64,000 bases of DNA from CAVPTL01 sp963729195 (GCA_963729195.1 CAVSNF010000024.1:310001-374000); one strand, 5' to 3'. Shown: positions 27,972 to 37,648, numbered from the stretch's first letter. Program-made: numbers and translations. Notes: generated by a model from the sequence alone, not told the origin.

Positions 27972-28412
27972 CTACGCGTCGAGTTCGTGCACGCCTGCGA
28001 ACACGCGCACGTGCATCCCGTCGACATCGATGCGTCCCTCGGCGATGCAGACGATCTCGTTCAACCAGCGATAGCGCTCATCTTCGGCTTCGAACCAGCC
28101 CACCAGGCTCTGCCGACCGGTTGGATCGTCCCCGAACACCGTGCGCCCCTGGAGTTCGAAGAGGATCGACGCGCCATCGTCGGTGGTGATCAGGCCACGC
28201 ACGTTGGGAAGCAGGCAGCCGTCGCTGCGCCGGCGAGGGTAGTTCGACCACACGGCGTTTCCGGTGATCCGCCCGCCGACCGTTCCGCGGCCCTCGCCGT
28301 AGCCGGTGCCCTCCTCGCTGCTATACGGGCTGATCAGGTCGTAGCCGGGCGCCTTCACACGGACGTCCTCGTCATAGCTCCAAACGAACTCGCAGACTGG
28401 CTCTAGGCGCAC
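27972..28412 (-). CDS. DUF3237 family protein
   Basis: A 146-residue beta-barrel protein of the DUF3237 type: LEPVCEFVWSYDEDVRV near the start, GRITGNAVWSNYPRRRSDGCLLPNVRG, then DDGASILFELQGRTVF and YRWLNEIVCIAEGRIDVDG. Family function is unknown. GTG start at 28412 is 10 bases after the stop of the 65-residue membrane gene, so the two are one operon. Confidence 0.8.
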   Translation of the reverse strand: MRLEPVCEFVWSYDEDVRVKAPGYDLISPYSSEEGTGYGEGRGTVGGRITGNAVWSNYPRRRSDGCLLPNVRGLITTDDGASILFELQGRTVFGDDPTGRQSLVGWFEAEDERYRWLNEIVCIAEGRIDVDGMHVRVFAGVHELDA

Positions 28413-28422
28413 GCGGCCACGC

Positions 28423-28620
28423 TCAAATCGCTCCGCGGTGAGGGCGCGTCTCGTGACGTCTCCGGTATCGATCGATCACTCCGATCACCACAACCGCGTA
28501 GACGACGATCGGGAACAACACGATCGGCCACGCGGGATGCAGTACGACCGGGATGGTCAGCAGGCACAGTAGTACGGCGCCCGGAATCGACAACTCGATC
28601 CGCTGGATGATCGCCCACAT
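28423..28620 (-). CDS. Very small membrane protein
   Basis: A 65-residue protein from GTG/ATG 28620 (MWAIIQRIELSIPG). Two hydrophobic segments, AVLLCLLTIPVVLH and PIVLFPIVVYAVVVIGVI, and a basic tail (DRYRRRHETRPHRG). Upstream in the same transcript as the DUF3237 gene, ten bases apart. Not recognised. Confidence 0.55.
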   Translation of the reverse strand: MWAIIQRIELSIPGAVLLCLLTIPVVLHPAWPIVLFPIVVYAVVVIGVIDRYRRRHETRPHRGAI

Positions 28621-28689
28621 GCACCAATTCTACGCCTCTGGCACACGCGCAACGAACTATCCCGCCAGATGTGCGTGACGTCGCCGCGG

Positions 28690-29286
28690 TCAGGCGGGCG
28701 GGAGCTTCTGCGGGTAGAAGGTCTCGCCGCGGGCGAGCATTGCCGTAAACTGCTCGACCCGCCGCGCCCGCGTGTCAGCCCGTTTGGCGGTCGTTACCCG
28801 GTAGAGGATGGCGTAGCGGTTCTGGCTGCTGAGCTGCCCGAACATCCGCTTGGCGTCTGGGTTGGCGGCGAGCGCGGCCACCAGGTCGGCGGGCACCTCG
28901 ATCGTGGCCGGGCCGGCGTAGGCCGCCTCCCAGCGCCCGTCGGCCTGCGCCCGATCGATCTCGGCCTGCCCTGCCGGCTGCATGCGGCCATCCTCGAGCA
29001 GGCGGGCGACGATGCCGACATTGCGCTTCGACCAGGGGCTGCGCGTACGCCGCCGCGTGAAGCGCTGGTAATAGGTGCCCTCGTCACGGCGCTTGACCTG
29101 GCCGTCGATCCATCCGAAGCAGAGCGCCTCGTCCAGGGCCTGGTCATAGCTGAGACTGGTCGGCTGCGTGGTGCCCTTCTTGGCCAGCACGAGCCGCACA
29201 CCCCGCGAATCGGCGTGGTGCGCCTCCAGCCACGCCCGCCAGGCGGCGGAATCGGACACGATCAGTTCGGCGAGCTCGTCAGCCAT
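28690..29286 (-). CDS. YdeI/OmpD-associated family protein
   Basis: A 198-residue soluble protein of the YdeI-type family: WRAWLEAHHADSRGVRLVLAKKGT, YDQALDEALCFGWIDGQVKRRDEGTYYQRFTRRRTRSPWSKRN with the family's CFGWIDG and RR-SPWS blocks, then LLEDGRMQPAGQAEIDRAQADGRW and the C-terminal helices (RYAILYRVTTAKRADTRARRVEQF). Function in the family is poorly known. ATG 29286 is chosen over the open frame from 29307 because the family begins with MADELAELIV-like helices. Confidence 0.87.
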   Translation of the reverse strand: MADELAELIVSDSAAWRAWLEAHHADSRGVRLVLAKKGTTQPTSLSYDQALDEALCFGWIDGQVKRRDEGTYYQRFTRRRTRSPWSKRNVGIVARLLEDGRMQPAGQAEIDRAQADGRWEAAYAGPATIEVPADLVAALAANPDAKRMFGQLSSQNRYAILYRVTTAKRADTRARRVEQFTAMLARGETFYPQKLPPA

Positions 29287-29360
29287 GCAGGAAGTCTGCC
29301 AGCCCACAGCTCAGGTTTGATTCCTGCTTCAAGGGAAGCGCAAAGGATGTGCGGGCATCA

Positions 29361-29433
<73 letters not shown>

Positions 29434-29461
29434 CGGCGCGGCGGAGTTTACCAACGCCCGC

Positions 29462-30635
29462 TCAAGCGCCGAGCGGCGTGATCACCGTCTGCGGGTGCTT
29501 GTCCTGAAAGCGCTGCTGATCACGGGCCACTTCTCGCCGGATCCAGGCCGCCAGCTCGGGCACCGGTGTGTTGACCGTCTGCGAGAGGGCGTGGCGGATG
29601 CGTGACTCCGAGACGAGCACGGGCGGAAGCCCCGCCTGGCGCAGCCGTACGAGCAGATCAGTGTCCTGGTACCAGACGCTGAACCGAGCATCGAAGAACT
29701 GCCCGCGAGCCACCCCAAAGCGGTCAATTGTGGCCTGCGAGAGGGCGAAGCACCAGGCGGCGAAGTCTGTCCGCATGGCGGTGTCGATGGTCGTGGGAAA
29801 GGTCACCGATGCCCCCGCATCAAGCCCCGCCCGCAGCGGTGGCCACCAGCCCGGGAGCGGCTCGACATCGTCGTTCATCACCACCACGTAGCGACCGGCG
29901 GCGGCACGGATGCCGGCGTTCACGGGCGCCGTGTACCCCTGCGGCGAGGAGCCGTTGTCCACCACGATCACCTCGTGGGTCTCGGGAGTCGTGCACGCGA
30001 TCGCGCGCAGACACGAGCCAACCCGCTCGCCTGCGGCGTCGAGCGTCGGGATCACGATGCTGAGCTCCGGCCCACGTGCCGCGATCGTGACGCGGCGGTC
30101 CCGGCCTCCTGCTCGCCGGAAGGACGACGCACTCCCGCACCGCAACCACCCGACCGTGGCGCGCCGCCTCGGTGCACAGCGCCGGCAGGACGTACGTGTC
30201 CCCCACCTGCGGGCAGCCGCCGACCGCCGTGAAGATCGCGCGCTCGACCGCCACAACCGGGCTCTCCACGGGGTGTGCACCTGGCTGCCCGGCCGCAACG
30301 CCGCTCGCGAGCACGACATCGTCCGCAATCGCGTCGACGAGCGGGCCCAGCCACCGCGCCTCCACCTCCGGCGTCTCTCGCAGAATCACCAGGACATCGC
30401 CGGACGCAGCTGCGGCGCCGCAGTTCACGGCCGCCGCAAACCCGACACCTCTGCCGGTCTCGATCACCTGGACACTGCCTCCCAACCGCTCCATCAGCGA
30501 CTCCAGGCCGACCGCGCCGTCATCGACGATCACGATCTCGTGACTCGGCAACTCCGCCGCCCGTGCCAGCGAGAGAAAGCATCTCCAGGCCTGGTCGAGG
30601 TCACCCCGGATCGGCACGATCACCGATGCCCTCAC
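29462..30635 (-). CDS. Tandem family 2 glycosyltransferase (one +1 frameshift)
   Basis: About 390 residues made of two GT-A folds. The first (VIVPIRGDLDQAWRCFLSL, then EIVIVDDGAVGLESL and GVGFAAAVNCGAAAASGDVL) is followed by the second (SIVIPTLDAAGERVGSCLRA, EVIVVDNGSSPQGY, RYVVVMNDDVEPLPGWW, WYQDTDLLVRLRQAG). The second has a complete DxD (NDDVEP) and the catalytic D/E (QDTDLL); the first has no clear DxD, so it may only bind. One extra base near 30115. GTG 30635 follows the hexapeptide gene stop by two bases. Confidence 0.88.
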
Positions 30636-30637
30636 AA

Positions 30638-31051
30638 TCAGCCTGCCTTCGACGGCAGCTGTCGCGCCGGATTTCCCGCCCACACCTCACCGGCCGGAAC
30701 GTCCCTGATGACCACCGCTCCGGCTCCCAGTCGAGCGCCGTCTCCGATCGTGATGTACGGCCGGATCATCACACCCACACCGATCCTGACCCGGTCACCG
30801 ATCGTGCAGTGCCCGGCAATGGCGGTCATCGGAGCGATCTCGCAGTCGTCGCCGATCTCACAGTCGTGACCGACGTGCACCTTCTTCATCAGCCAGGTGC
30901 GATTGCCGACTCTGGTGGCTCGCTCCACACCCGCGTCGACGGTGACGAACGCCTCGATGCGAGCGTCGGGCGCGATCTCCGGAGCGATGCCGTCGCCCTC
31001 GAAACCGCGCATCTCCGGTCGCTCGCCGATCAATGCCAGCGGTGAGATCAC
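30638..31051 (-). CDS. Left-handed beta-helix (hexapeptide) acyltransferase
   Basis: A 137-residue protein made almost fully of hexapeptide turns: VTVDAGVERATRVGNRTWLMKKVHVGHDCEIGDDCEIAPMTAIAGHCTIGDRVRIGVGVMIRPYITIGDGARLGAGAVVIRDVPAGEVWAGNPARQL, with HVGHDCE-like catalytic His and the usual closing GNPAR. Such enzymes acetylate or otherwise acylate nucleotide sugars. GTG 31051 overlaps the stop of the upstream glycosyltransferase by four bases. Substrate probably the sugar moved by the neighbouring transferases. Confidence 0.9.
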   Translation of the reverse strand: MISPLALIGERPEMRGFEGDGIAPEIAPDARIEAFVTVDAGVERATRVGNRTWLMKKVHVGHDCEIGDDCEIAPMTAIAGHCTIGDRVRIGVGVMIRPYITIGDGARLGAGAVVIRDVPAGEVWAGNPARQLPSKAG

Positions 31052-32059
31052 GCCGTACCTCCCTGGATGGACTGGATCCGAGTGGCCACTTCGCCGTCCC
31101 ACGGGTTGTGCGCGAGCGCTGCGACCAGGTCGCAGGCCGCCAGCGCCACCTCTCCCCTGCGCTCCCGGGCATCAGCCGCCTCGACCCGCAGCCGACATGC
31201 CTCGCGGCGGGCAGCGTCTACCGGCAGCAGCGACTCCAGCGTCACGCCGAGATGGTGAGAGACGTTCGAGGCAAGGTGCACCATGGCGCTGTAGCCGGCC
31301 AACAGCTCACCCGGCGTGACGGCGCCAGGCGGCAGGGAGGTGAGCATGTAGCGGCGGAACGGAAGCTCTGCGCCGACGATCTGCTGGAGTTTCGAACCCG
31401 ACGCGCCCAGATTCATGTTGTCGGTGTGGCGGCGGTAGCGATAGAGCGGCTCTCGGATCAGCCCGATCTCCGCGACCTGTGCCACGTGAAACGCGATCCA
31501 CCAGTCCTCCCAGGCCGCCAGCTCCGGGACGATCGGCGCGAACCGGTCGACCAGCGATGCCCGCACCATCAGCGGGCCGCCCGAGACGACGTTTCGCTGG
31601 AGCAGCATCGGCAAGATCGAACCCTCGACCGACGGCACGCTTGAACGCCTCGAGAAACGATGGATGCAGGCACGCCCCCTGGTCGTCCATCACCAGCATG
31701 TCGCTGTGGACGAGTCCCACCTGGGGGTGGCCGGCGAGATATGCGACTTGCCGCTCGGTCTTGCTCGGCACCCACGTGTCATCGGCCGATAGAAACGAGA
31801 TCAGATCGCCAGTTGCCGCGTCCAGGCCGCAGTTGATGGACGAGAGCAGACCCCCGTTGGGCTTTTGGATGTAGGTGAGGCGGTCGCGGTAGCGCGCGGC
31901 CACGCCGGCCGTATCGTCGGTCGAACCGTCGTCGACGACGATGATCTGGATCAGCTCGGGCGGGTATGACTGGGCGAGCACGCTCTCGATGGCGGCACCC
32001 AGATACCGGCCGTAGTTATAGGCCGAGATGATGCAGGAGACGGTGGGCTGACCGCTCAT
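31048..32059 (-). CDS. Family 2 glycosyltransferase (one +1 frameshift)
   Basis: About 337 residues. GT-A core: SCIISAYNYGRYLGAAIESVLAQSY, IIVVDDGSTDDT, FLSADDTWVPSKTE with the DxD-like ADD, then VHSDML. The second half (FAPIVPELAAWEDWWIAFHVAQ with acceptor Asp/Glu, LYRYRRHTDNMNLG) ends in a helical tail that may be for acceptor or membrane contact. One extra base near 31638. ATG 32059 and the stop of the CapD-like gene overlap (ATGA), and its own stop overlaps the next start. Confidence 0.9.
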
Positions 32060-32837
32060 GCCGCGTGGGCTGTGGCGGGGCGGGAGTCATCGAGGGCGTC
32101 GTGCGGGCCCCACACCTGCTCCAGCGGGCCGGATACCTGCTGGACCTGCTCACATGCCGCGTGGCGAGGTTCGGTTACCCGATCGCCCCGCCGCGGCGGC
32201 TGCTCCTCAACGGCTCGGCCGGGATACAGGCCGGCGGCGACCTGCGGGATGAACCGCGGCTGCCCCGGATTGATGGTGTAGCGACCATGGGGCGCCACCG
32301 CCGCCCAGAACATCAGCGCGGTGGCCTCTGCCAGGGTGATGAAGTAGCGGTTGCAGGCGGTCACCGGGAGCGGTGCCGTCGGCGGCACGCGGCCCCAGAT
32401 CTCGAACACGTTGCCCGCGGTCTCGACCACGTTGTAGAACCGGGCGACGTTTCCGCCGGCTGCGAGGGTGAGCCGCTCGGCGAGCAGCTTGCTGGCGCCG
32501 TAGGCCGTCTCTGGATCGCAGGCCTTGCAGGTGCTGGCGGTCACCACCCGTGCTCCCACCACCGTCGCGGCAGCGATCACGTTCTCGGTGCCGACGGCAT
32601 TCACCTCCAGCACCGACTGGGGATCGAGTTCGCCTTCGGGTGCGTGCTTGGCGCCGGCGAGATGGAATACCAGCGTCGGGCGATAGAGGCCGAAGACGCG
32701 CTGCACCGAGCTCCTCAGGCGAACATCCAGCTGATCGATGTCGGTTGCTCGAGGCGCTCTCCCGCATCTGTCAGCACCCGCACCACCTCGGTGCCGATGC
32801 TGCCCGCAGCACCGGTCACCAGCACCCGTTCGACCAC
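32056..32837 (-). CDS. Nucleotide-sugar epimerase/dehydratase, CapD-like (frameshifted)
   Basis: About 255 residues of the extended SDR family. The NAD-binding TGAAGSIGTEV follows the GTG 32837, then an acidic DIDQLDVR strand end, HLAGAKHAPEGE and VNAVGTENVI, and the catalytic YGASK. The C-terminal RYFITLAEATALMFWA and PGRAVEEQPPRRGDRVTEP match the CapD/FnlA end. It likely converts a UDP-linked sugar at C4 or C6 for the coupled transferases. An extra base near 32750 shifts the frame. It heads the four-gene sugar cluster 29462-32837. Confidence 0.85.
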
Positions 32838-32977
32838 TCAGCAGCGACAGCGGGCGGGTGAGATCCATCGGTCGTGGCGCGCGGCCCAAGGCCGATTCGC
32901 AGTTCGGCTGCGGTCCACGGATTCGGGGCACTCGTCACGACCCGCAGATAGTCGGCGACGAGACTCGGTTATTGAGG

Positions 32978-34063
32978 TCACGCGGAGGCGGTCACGCGAC
33001 GCAGCGGCACGATCCGGCCGTGGCGGTCGCGTACCACCCAACCGTCGAGCTCGAGCCGGGTGACCGCCGCTGCCACGTCGGCGGCCGTCATTCCCAGGCG
33101 CTCACACAGGCCGTCCACGCCGATTGGCTCCCGCGCCACCTCTGCCATCACCGGGGCCAGCTGCTCGGGCAGCACCGCGGCACCGACCCGGCCGGGATCG
33201 ATCCCCAGCCAGCTTGCCAGGTCGTCACAGCCTTCGATCAGGCCGGCGCCCGCCTTGATCAACCCGTTGGTGCCCGCCGACCCGGCGACGGCCGGCGAGC
33301 CCGGGACCGCCAGCACATCGCGGCCCAGGTCGAGGGCCTGGTCGGCGGTGATCAACGCGCCGCTGCGACTGCGCGCCTCGACCACCAAAAGCGTGTCCGA
33401 AAGCGCGGCGATGATGCGGTTTCGGGCCGGAAATCGCCACGGGGCGGGTGTGACTCCCGGGGGGTACTCCGAGACCACCAGGCCGCACTCCACCACCCGT
33501 TGAAACAGCCGCGTGTTGGTGCGCGGATAGATGACATCAACCCCGCATCCGAGCACCGCATAGGTCGGCCCGCCGCCGACAAGTGCACCGGCGTGCGCGG
33601 CGGCATCGATGCCGAGGGCGATTCCGCTCACCACCGGGACGCCGTTGGACGCAGCGAACTCTGCCAGCTCCCGAGTCAGCCGAAGACCGTGGTCGCTGGG
33701 ATGGCGCGATCCGACGATCGAGATCCTGGGCGGGCCCGAGTCGAGCGCCGGCCCCGAGCCGCGCACGAAGAGCGCCACCGGCGGGTCGGCGAGATGAGAG
33801 AGCACGGCGGGATATCCCGGCTCGCCGAATCCGTGAACGCTGATCCCCCGTTCGGCCAGCTCGGCACGGTAGGCGGCCACGTCCATCGCCCGCAACTTGG
33901 CGAGCTGGAGGATGAACTCCTCGGGGACCCCCATGCGGCGAAGCCGCGCTGCGGAGGCGCCCGCCAGCGCATCACAGCCGCCCGCTCGGCGAGCCAGTCG
34001 GGACGGCTCGACGGCAACCGCCGCGGCGGCGATCGCAATCCGCACACCCGCGTCGCTGCTCAC
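32978..34063 (-). CDS. dprA: DNA processing protein DprA
   Basis: A 361-residue intact protein. The Rossmann core shows ISIVGSRHPSDHG, VVSGIALGIDAAAHAGAL, TYAVLGCGVDVIYP, FPARNRIIAALSD, ALITADQALDLGRDVLAVPG; a winged-helix (DprA WH) follows (EVAREPIGVDGLCERLGM). It loads RecA on incoming single-stranded DNA in natural transformation. Translationally coupled to yifB (GTGA overlap at 34060-34063). Confidence 0.95.
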   Translation of the reverse strand: MSSDAGVRIAIAAAAVAVEPSRLARRAGGCDALAGASAARLRRMGVPEEFILQLAKLRAMDVAAYRAELAERGISVHGFGEPGYPAVLSHLADPPVALFVRGSGPALDSGPPRISIVGSRHPSDHGLRLTRELAEFAASNGVPVVSGIALGIDAAAHAGALVGGGPTYAVLGCGVDVIYPRTNTRLFQRVVECGLVVSEYPPGVTPAPWRFPARNRIIAALSDTLLVVEARSRSGALITADQALDLGRDVLAVPGSPAVAGSAGTNGLIKAGAGLIEGCDDLASWLGIDPGRVGAAVLPEQLAPVMAEVAREPIGVDGLCERLGMTAADVAAAVTRLELDGWVVRDRHGRIVPLRRVTASA

Positions 34064-35490
34064 ACCGACCCCCGATAGCTGAGCGCCTCGGCCATGTGGT
34101 CGGCGTCGATCAGCTCGTGCCCGGCCAGTGCGGCGATGCTGCCTGCCACGGCTTTGGCTCGGTCAGAGGCGCGCCCGGACAGCTTCCCCACCCGCACGGC
34201 ACGGTCGAGCAGCCCGCCGGCTGCGTCGGAGAGCTGCGGCGGTGTGTCGGCGATCACCGCTCGGGCCACGGCCACGCGAGCGGCGACGGTCTCGGTGTCC
34301 TCCCCGGGAGCACCGTGGGCATCGACGCGAGGAGCGTCGACGCGCAGATCAAAGCGGTCGAGCAGCGGCCCGCTGAGCCGCGCCCGGTACGCCGACAGCC
34401 GCTGCGGCGGGCAGCTGCAGTCATGCCCGGGGTCTCCCAGGTGGCCACACGGGCACGGATTCATGGCCGCGACCACGATGCAACGCGACGGCATCACCGC
34501 GCGCCCCCACGCCCGCGCGATCTCAACCCGGCCGTCCTCCAACGGGACTCGCAGCGCCTCGAGCGCCGGCCGGGCAAACTCGGGCAGCTCGTCCAGAAAC
34601 AGTACTCCTCGATGCGCCAGCGCCACCTCGCCGGGGCGAAGGCTTGCCCCGCCCACCAGCGCGGCAGACGACGCACTGTGGTGCGGAGCGCGAAACGGGC
34701 GGCTGACCGCGCGGTCACCGGGTGCCAGCAGCCCCGCGGCCGAATGTACGCGCGAGATTTCGAGCACCTCTGCCGCGGTGGGGGGCGGCAGGATCCCTCC
34801 CAGCCGACGCGCCAGCATCGTCTTGCCCGACCCCGGCGGCCCGCACATCAACAGGTTGTGGCCGCCGGCAGCGGCGATCTCCAGCGCCCGCCGGGCACGT
34901 GGCTGTCCACGCACCTCGCCCAGATCGGGCCATTGCGCTGCGTCGACCGAGCGCAACATCGGAACGGGAGCGGGTTCGGCCCGGCCACAGAGAATGTCGA
35001 CGGCCTCGTTCAGCGATCGCGCAGCAACTGCGGTCACACCGGACACCAGGGCCGCCTCAGCGGCGTTCTCAGGCGCCATCACCACCCGCTCGACCCCGGC
35101 GGCAGCGGCGCCCTCAGCGATCGCGAGCGCGCCTCTCACCGGCCGCAGGCCGCCGTCGAGGCCCAGCTCGGCCACCGCGGTCACCGAATCGACCTGCTCG
35201 GGTGGCGCTTGGCCGGAGGCTGCCAGCACCGCCAGTGCGATCGCGAGATCGAGGCCGCTGCCCTCCTTGCGCTCCTGCGCGGGGGCGAGATTCACCACCA
35301 GCCGCGACTTGGGGAACCGAAATCGGGCCGAGGTCACGCCGCTGCGCACCCGCTCGCGCGCCTCCTGAAGCGACCGATCGCCCAGCCCCACCACGCGAAA
35401 CGCGGGGGCGCCGCGGTAGGCGTGAGCCTCGACCTCGACCCGGCGGGCGTCGAGGCCGGCGAGCCAGAATGTGTGTGCGCGGGCGACCAT
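34060..35490 (-). CDS. yifB: YifB/ComM family Mg-chelatase-like AAA+ ATPase
   Basis: A 476-residue protein. An N-terminal S5-fold/ChlI-type part (FWLAGLDARRVEVEAHAYRG; FRFPKSRLVVNLAPA) precedes the AAA+ module with Walker A GPPGSGKTMLARRL, Walker B-like GVLFLDELPEF, arginine-rich RPFRAPHHSASSAALVGGASLRPGEVALAHRG, and the C-terminal Mg_chelatase_C (YRARLSGPLLDRFDLRV). ComM is a branch-migration helicase that extends recombination in transformation. Neighbour of dprA fits this. Zinc-like CPCGHLGDPGHDCSCPP is the usual insert. Confidence 0.95.
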   Translation of the reverse strand: MVARAHTFWLAGLDARRVEVEAHAYRGAPAFRVVGLGDRSLQEARERVRSGVTSARFRFPKSRLVVNLAPAQERKEGSGLDLAIALAVLAASGQAPPEQVDSVTAVAELGLDGGLRPVRGALAIAEGAAAAGVERVVMAPENAAEAALVSGVTAVAARSLNEAVDILCGRAEPAPVPMLRSVDAAQWPDLGEVRGQPRARRALEIAAAGGHNLLMCGPPGSGKTMLARRLGGILPPPTAAEVLEISRVHSAAGLLAPGDRAVSRPFRAPHHSASSAALVGGASLRPGEVALAHRGVLFLDELPEFARPALEALRVPLEDGRVEIARAWGRAVMPSRCIVVAAMNPCPCGHLGDPGHDCSCPPQRLSAYRARLSGPLLDRFDLRVDAPRVDAHGAPGEDTETVAARVAVARAVIADTPPQLSDAAGGLLDRAVRVGKLSGRASDRAKAVAGSIAALAGHELIDADHMAEALSYRGSV

Positions 35491-35547
35491 GGAGGGAGTC
35501 TTTCCGCCGCACCTCGCACCTGTCAGAGACGACCCGTGCCGGAACTG

Positions 35548-35904
35548 TCAGCCAAACGCGTCAGGGATATGCCGAAGTCGCAGCCCGTCCACGGTGATCA
35601 CGTCAAATCGCAGCTCTCGAACGTCAGGATGCCGTGTCAGCAGCAGCTCGCCGGCCTCGAGCAGGCGGCGCTGCTTGGCCTCGTTGACCGCCTCCAGCGG
35701 CGTACCACGACCGTGATGCCGGCGGGCCTTGACCTCGCACACCACCAGCACGTCGCCACGCCGGGCGAGCACGTCCACCTCCCGACCGCCGACGCGCAGA
35801 TTGCGACCGAGCACCCGATACCCCCGCGCCCGCAGCCACCACGCCGCCGCCAGTTCGGCCCAATGGCCCCGCTTAGCCGGCGAAATCGAAATCCAGCTGC
35901 TCAT
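35548..35904 (-). CDS. yraN: YraN-family nuclease-like protein
   Basis: A 118-residue protein with a restriction-endonuclease-like fold: GHWAELAAAWWLRARGYRVLGRNLRVGGREVDVLARRGDVLVVCEVKARR, containing the Glu, Asp and E-V-K residues of a metal-dependent nuclease core. Family members are associated with Holliday-junction style or DNA-uptake steps. ATG 35904 lies inside the end of rnhB (32-base overlap), as in other genomes. Confidence 0.92.
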   Translation of the reverse strand: MSSWISISPAKRGHWAELAAAWWLRARGYRVLGRNLRVGGREVDVLARRGDVLVVCEVKARRHHGRGTPLEAVNEAKQRRLLEAGELLLTRHPDVRELRFDVITVDGLRLRHIPDAFG

Positions 35905-36550
35905 ACGCCATCGCTGCGAAGGAGCGCCGGTGAAGCGGGGTCGTGCCGTGGGTGCGAACCGCGAGCGTGTGCTCACGGGTGATGTAGCCGACGTGTGACT
36001 CGAATCCATACTCGGGGAAGCTCTTGGCCATCCTGTGCATGAACGTGTCGCGGGTGACCTTGGCCACGATCGAGGCGGCTGCGATGGCCGCGCTGGTGGC
36101 GTCGCCGCGCACCACCGCGGTGTGGGCGAAATCATCGACCGGAAGCCGGAAGCCGTCGGTCAGACAGATATCGGGCGCCGGATCGAGGCCTCGCAGCGCC
36201 CGCTCCAACGCATACAGGTTGGAGCGATGCAGACCGCGGCGATCGATCTCGCCCGCCGGAACCACCACCACGCATACCTGCGCGGCGCACGAAAGCACCG
36301 CCGCGTACAGCTTCTCGCGGCGAGCAGCAGAGTGCTGCTTGGAGTCGTTCAGATCCGCCAGCGGTCGGGCCCGAGCCCCCGTCAGCTGATGCGTGTCGAG
36401 GCACACCGCGGCTGCCACCAGCGGCCCCGCCAGACATCCCCGGCCGGCCTCGTCGGCGCCCGCCACGAATCGCGCACCCAACGATCGGTCGTGCTTGAGC
36501 AGGCGCGTCCCCGGGTGGCGGCGGCGGCGACGAGAGGCGGTTGCTGGCAT
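35873..36550 (-). CDS. rnhB: Ribonuclease HII
   Basis: A 225-residue protein that removes RNA from RNA-DNA hybrids. Catalytic DEDD residues are visible: Asp and Glu in GADEAGRGCLAGPLVAAAV, Asp in ICLTDGFRL and the last Asp in GDATSAAIAAASIVAKVTRD. The N-terminus is Arg-rich (ASRRRRRHPG). ATG 36550 is chosen over the open frame to 36688, which has no site. Confidence 0.95.
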   Translation of the reverse strand: MPATASRRRRRHPGTRLLKHDRSLGARFVAGADEAGRGCLAGPLVAAAVCLDTHQLTGARARPLADLNDSKQHSAARREKLYAAVLSCAAQVCVVVVPAGEIDRRGLHRSNLYALERALRGLDPAPDICLTDGFRLPVDDFAHTAVVRGDATSAAIAAASIVAKVTRDTFMHRMAKSFPEYGFESHVGYITREHTLAVRTHGTTPLHRRSFAAMAYEQLDFDFAG

Positions 36551-36606
36551 GCCGTCAACCGTACCCCGCGAAACGGACGCCCGCGGTGACGAGCTGTGCC
36601 GAGTGT

Positions 36607-37275
36607 CTACAGAAAGCCAAGCCGATCCAGCGGCCAATACACCACGAACGCCTTGCCGATGATGTTTCGTCGCGGCAGGAACCCCCACACGCGGCTGTCC
36701 TCGGAGTCGGCGCGGTTGTCGCCCATCATGAAGTACTCACCCTGGGGCACGTGATAATCGCCCTTGGACGATGTGTCGCGCGGGTGATGGTTGACGTACG
36801 GCTCGTTCAGCCGCTGGCAACCGACGTCCTTGCCGGTACAGATCGACACCACGCCTTTGCGGATCTGCACCCAGTCACCCGGCAGGCCGATGATGCGCTT
36901 GATGTAGTTGACGCTCGCCTCGGTCTTGGCACCGAGAGACGGAATGTCTCCGTGCCCGGGCGGGTGAAAGACGATCACGTCTCCCCGGCGCGGCGGGTGC
37001 AGGTGGTAGATGAAGCGGTTGGCCAGCACCATGTCGCCGACCTTCAGTGTCGGCACCATCGACACCGTCGGGATCCGATAGGGCTTGATCACCCAGCCCT
37101 GGACGACATACGCCAGACCGAACGCCACCGCCAGAATCACCAGCAGCTCCAGCACCGGATGCATGCCACGCTTCTTGGTGGGCTCCACCAACGCGTCGTC
37201 GGGGAGAGCTTCGGGAGCCGCCGGCTGGGCCGGGAACTCTGGATCCACGGGTGCCCCCACGTCGGGGCCGGCCAC
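36607..37275 (-). CDS. lepB: Signal peptidase I
   Basis: A 222-residue membrane protease. A Pro-rich cytoplasmic N-terminus precedes one helix (LELLVILAVAFGLAYVVQGWVI); box B has the catalytic Ser in PTVSMVPTL, box D the Lys in YIKRIIGLPGD, box E GDNRADSEDSR. GTG 37275 overlaps the rplS stop by one base (TAGTG). Confidence 0.96.
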   Translation of the reverse strand: MAGPDVGAPVDPEFPAQPAAPEALPDDALVEPTKKRGMHPVLELLVILAVAFGLAYVVQGWVIKPYRIPTVSMVPTLKVGDMVLANRFIYHLHPPRRGDVIVFHPPGHGDIPSLGAKTEASVNYIKRIIGLPGDWVQIRKGVVSICTGKDVGCQRLNEPYVNHHPRDTSSKGDYHVPQGEYFMMGDNRADSEDSRVWGFLPRRNIIGKAFVVYWPLDRLGFL

Positions 37276-37616
37276 TATCGAGACTTCTCGCGTACCCGAG
37301 CCGCTTTGCCGACCTTGCCGCGCAGGTAGTACAGCTTGGCTCGGCTCACGTCACCGACAGCGGCGACGTCGATCTTCGCGATCTTCGGTGAGTGGAAAGG
37401 GAACGTGCGCTCCACGCCCACCCCGAACGACTGCTTGCGTACCGTGAACGTCTCGCGCACGCCCGCGCCCTGGCGGGCGATGCAGACGCCTTCGAAGACC
37501 TGAACGCGCTGGCGCTGGCCCTCGATCACCTTGAAGTGCACGCGCACGGTGTCGCCGGCTTTGAACTCGGGCAACTCGCGCAGCTGTCGGTCTTCGATAT
37601 CGGAGATCACCGTCAT
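37275..37616 (-). CDS. rplS: Ribosomal protein L19
   Basis: A 113-residue large-subunit protein: LPEFKAGDTVRVHFKVIEGQRQRVQVFEGVCIARQGAGVRETFTVRKQSFGVGVERTFPFHSPKI is the family body, and the C-terminus KLYYLRGKVGKAARVREK is typical. Sits between trmD and lepB in the expected order. Confidence 0.98.
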   Translation of the reverse strand: MTVISDIEDRQLRELPEFKAGDTVRVHFKVIEGQRQRVQVFEGVCIARQGAGVRETFTVRKQSFGVGVERTFPFHSPKIAKIDVAAVGDVSRAKLYYLRGKVGKAARVREKSR

Positions 37617-37648
37617 GACCGACGCATGCTACCCGCTGCCCTGGGGGC

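Noticed and set aside
34096..35982. 628-codon open frame on the plus strand
   Set aside because: Antisense to yifB, yraN and rnhB, all of which have clear motifs.
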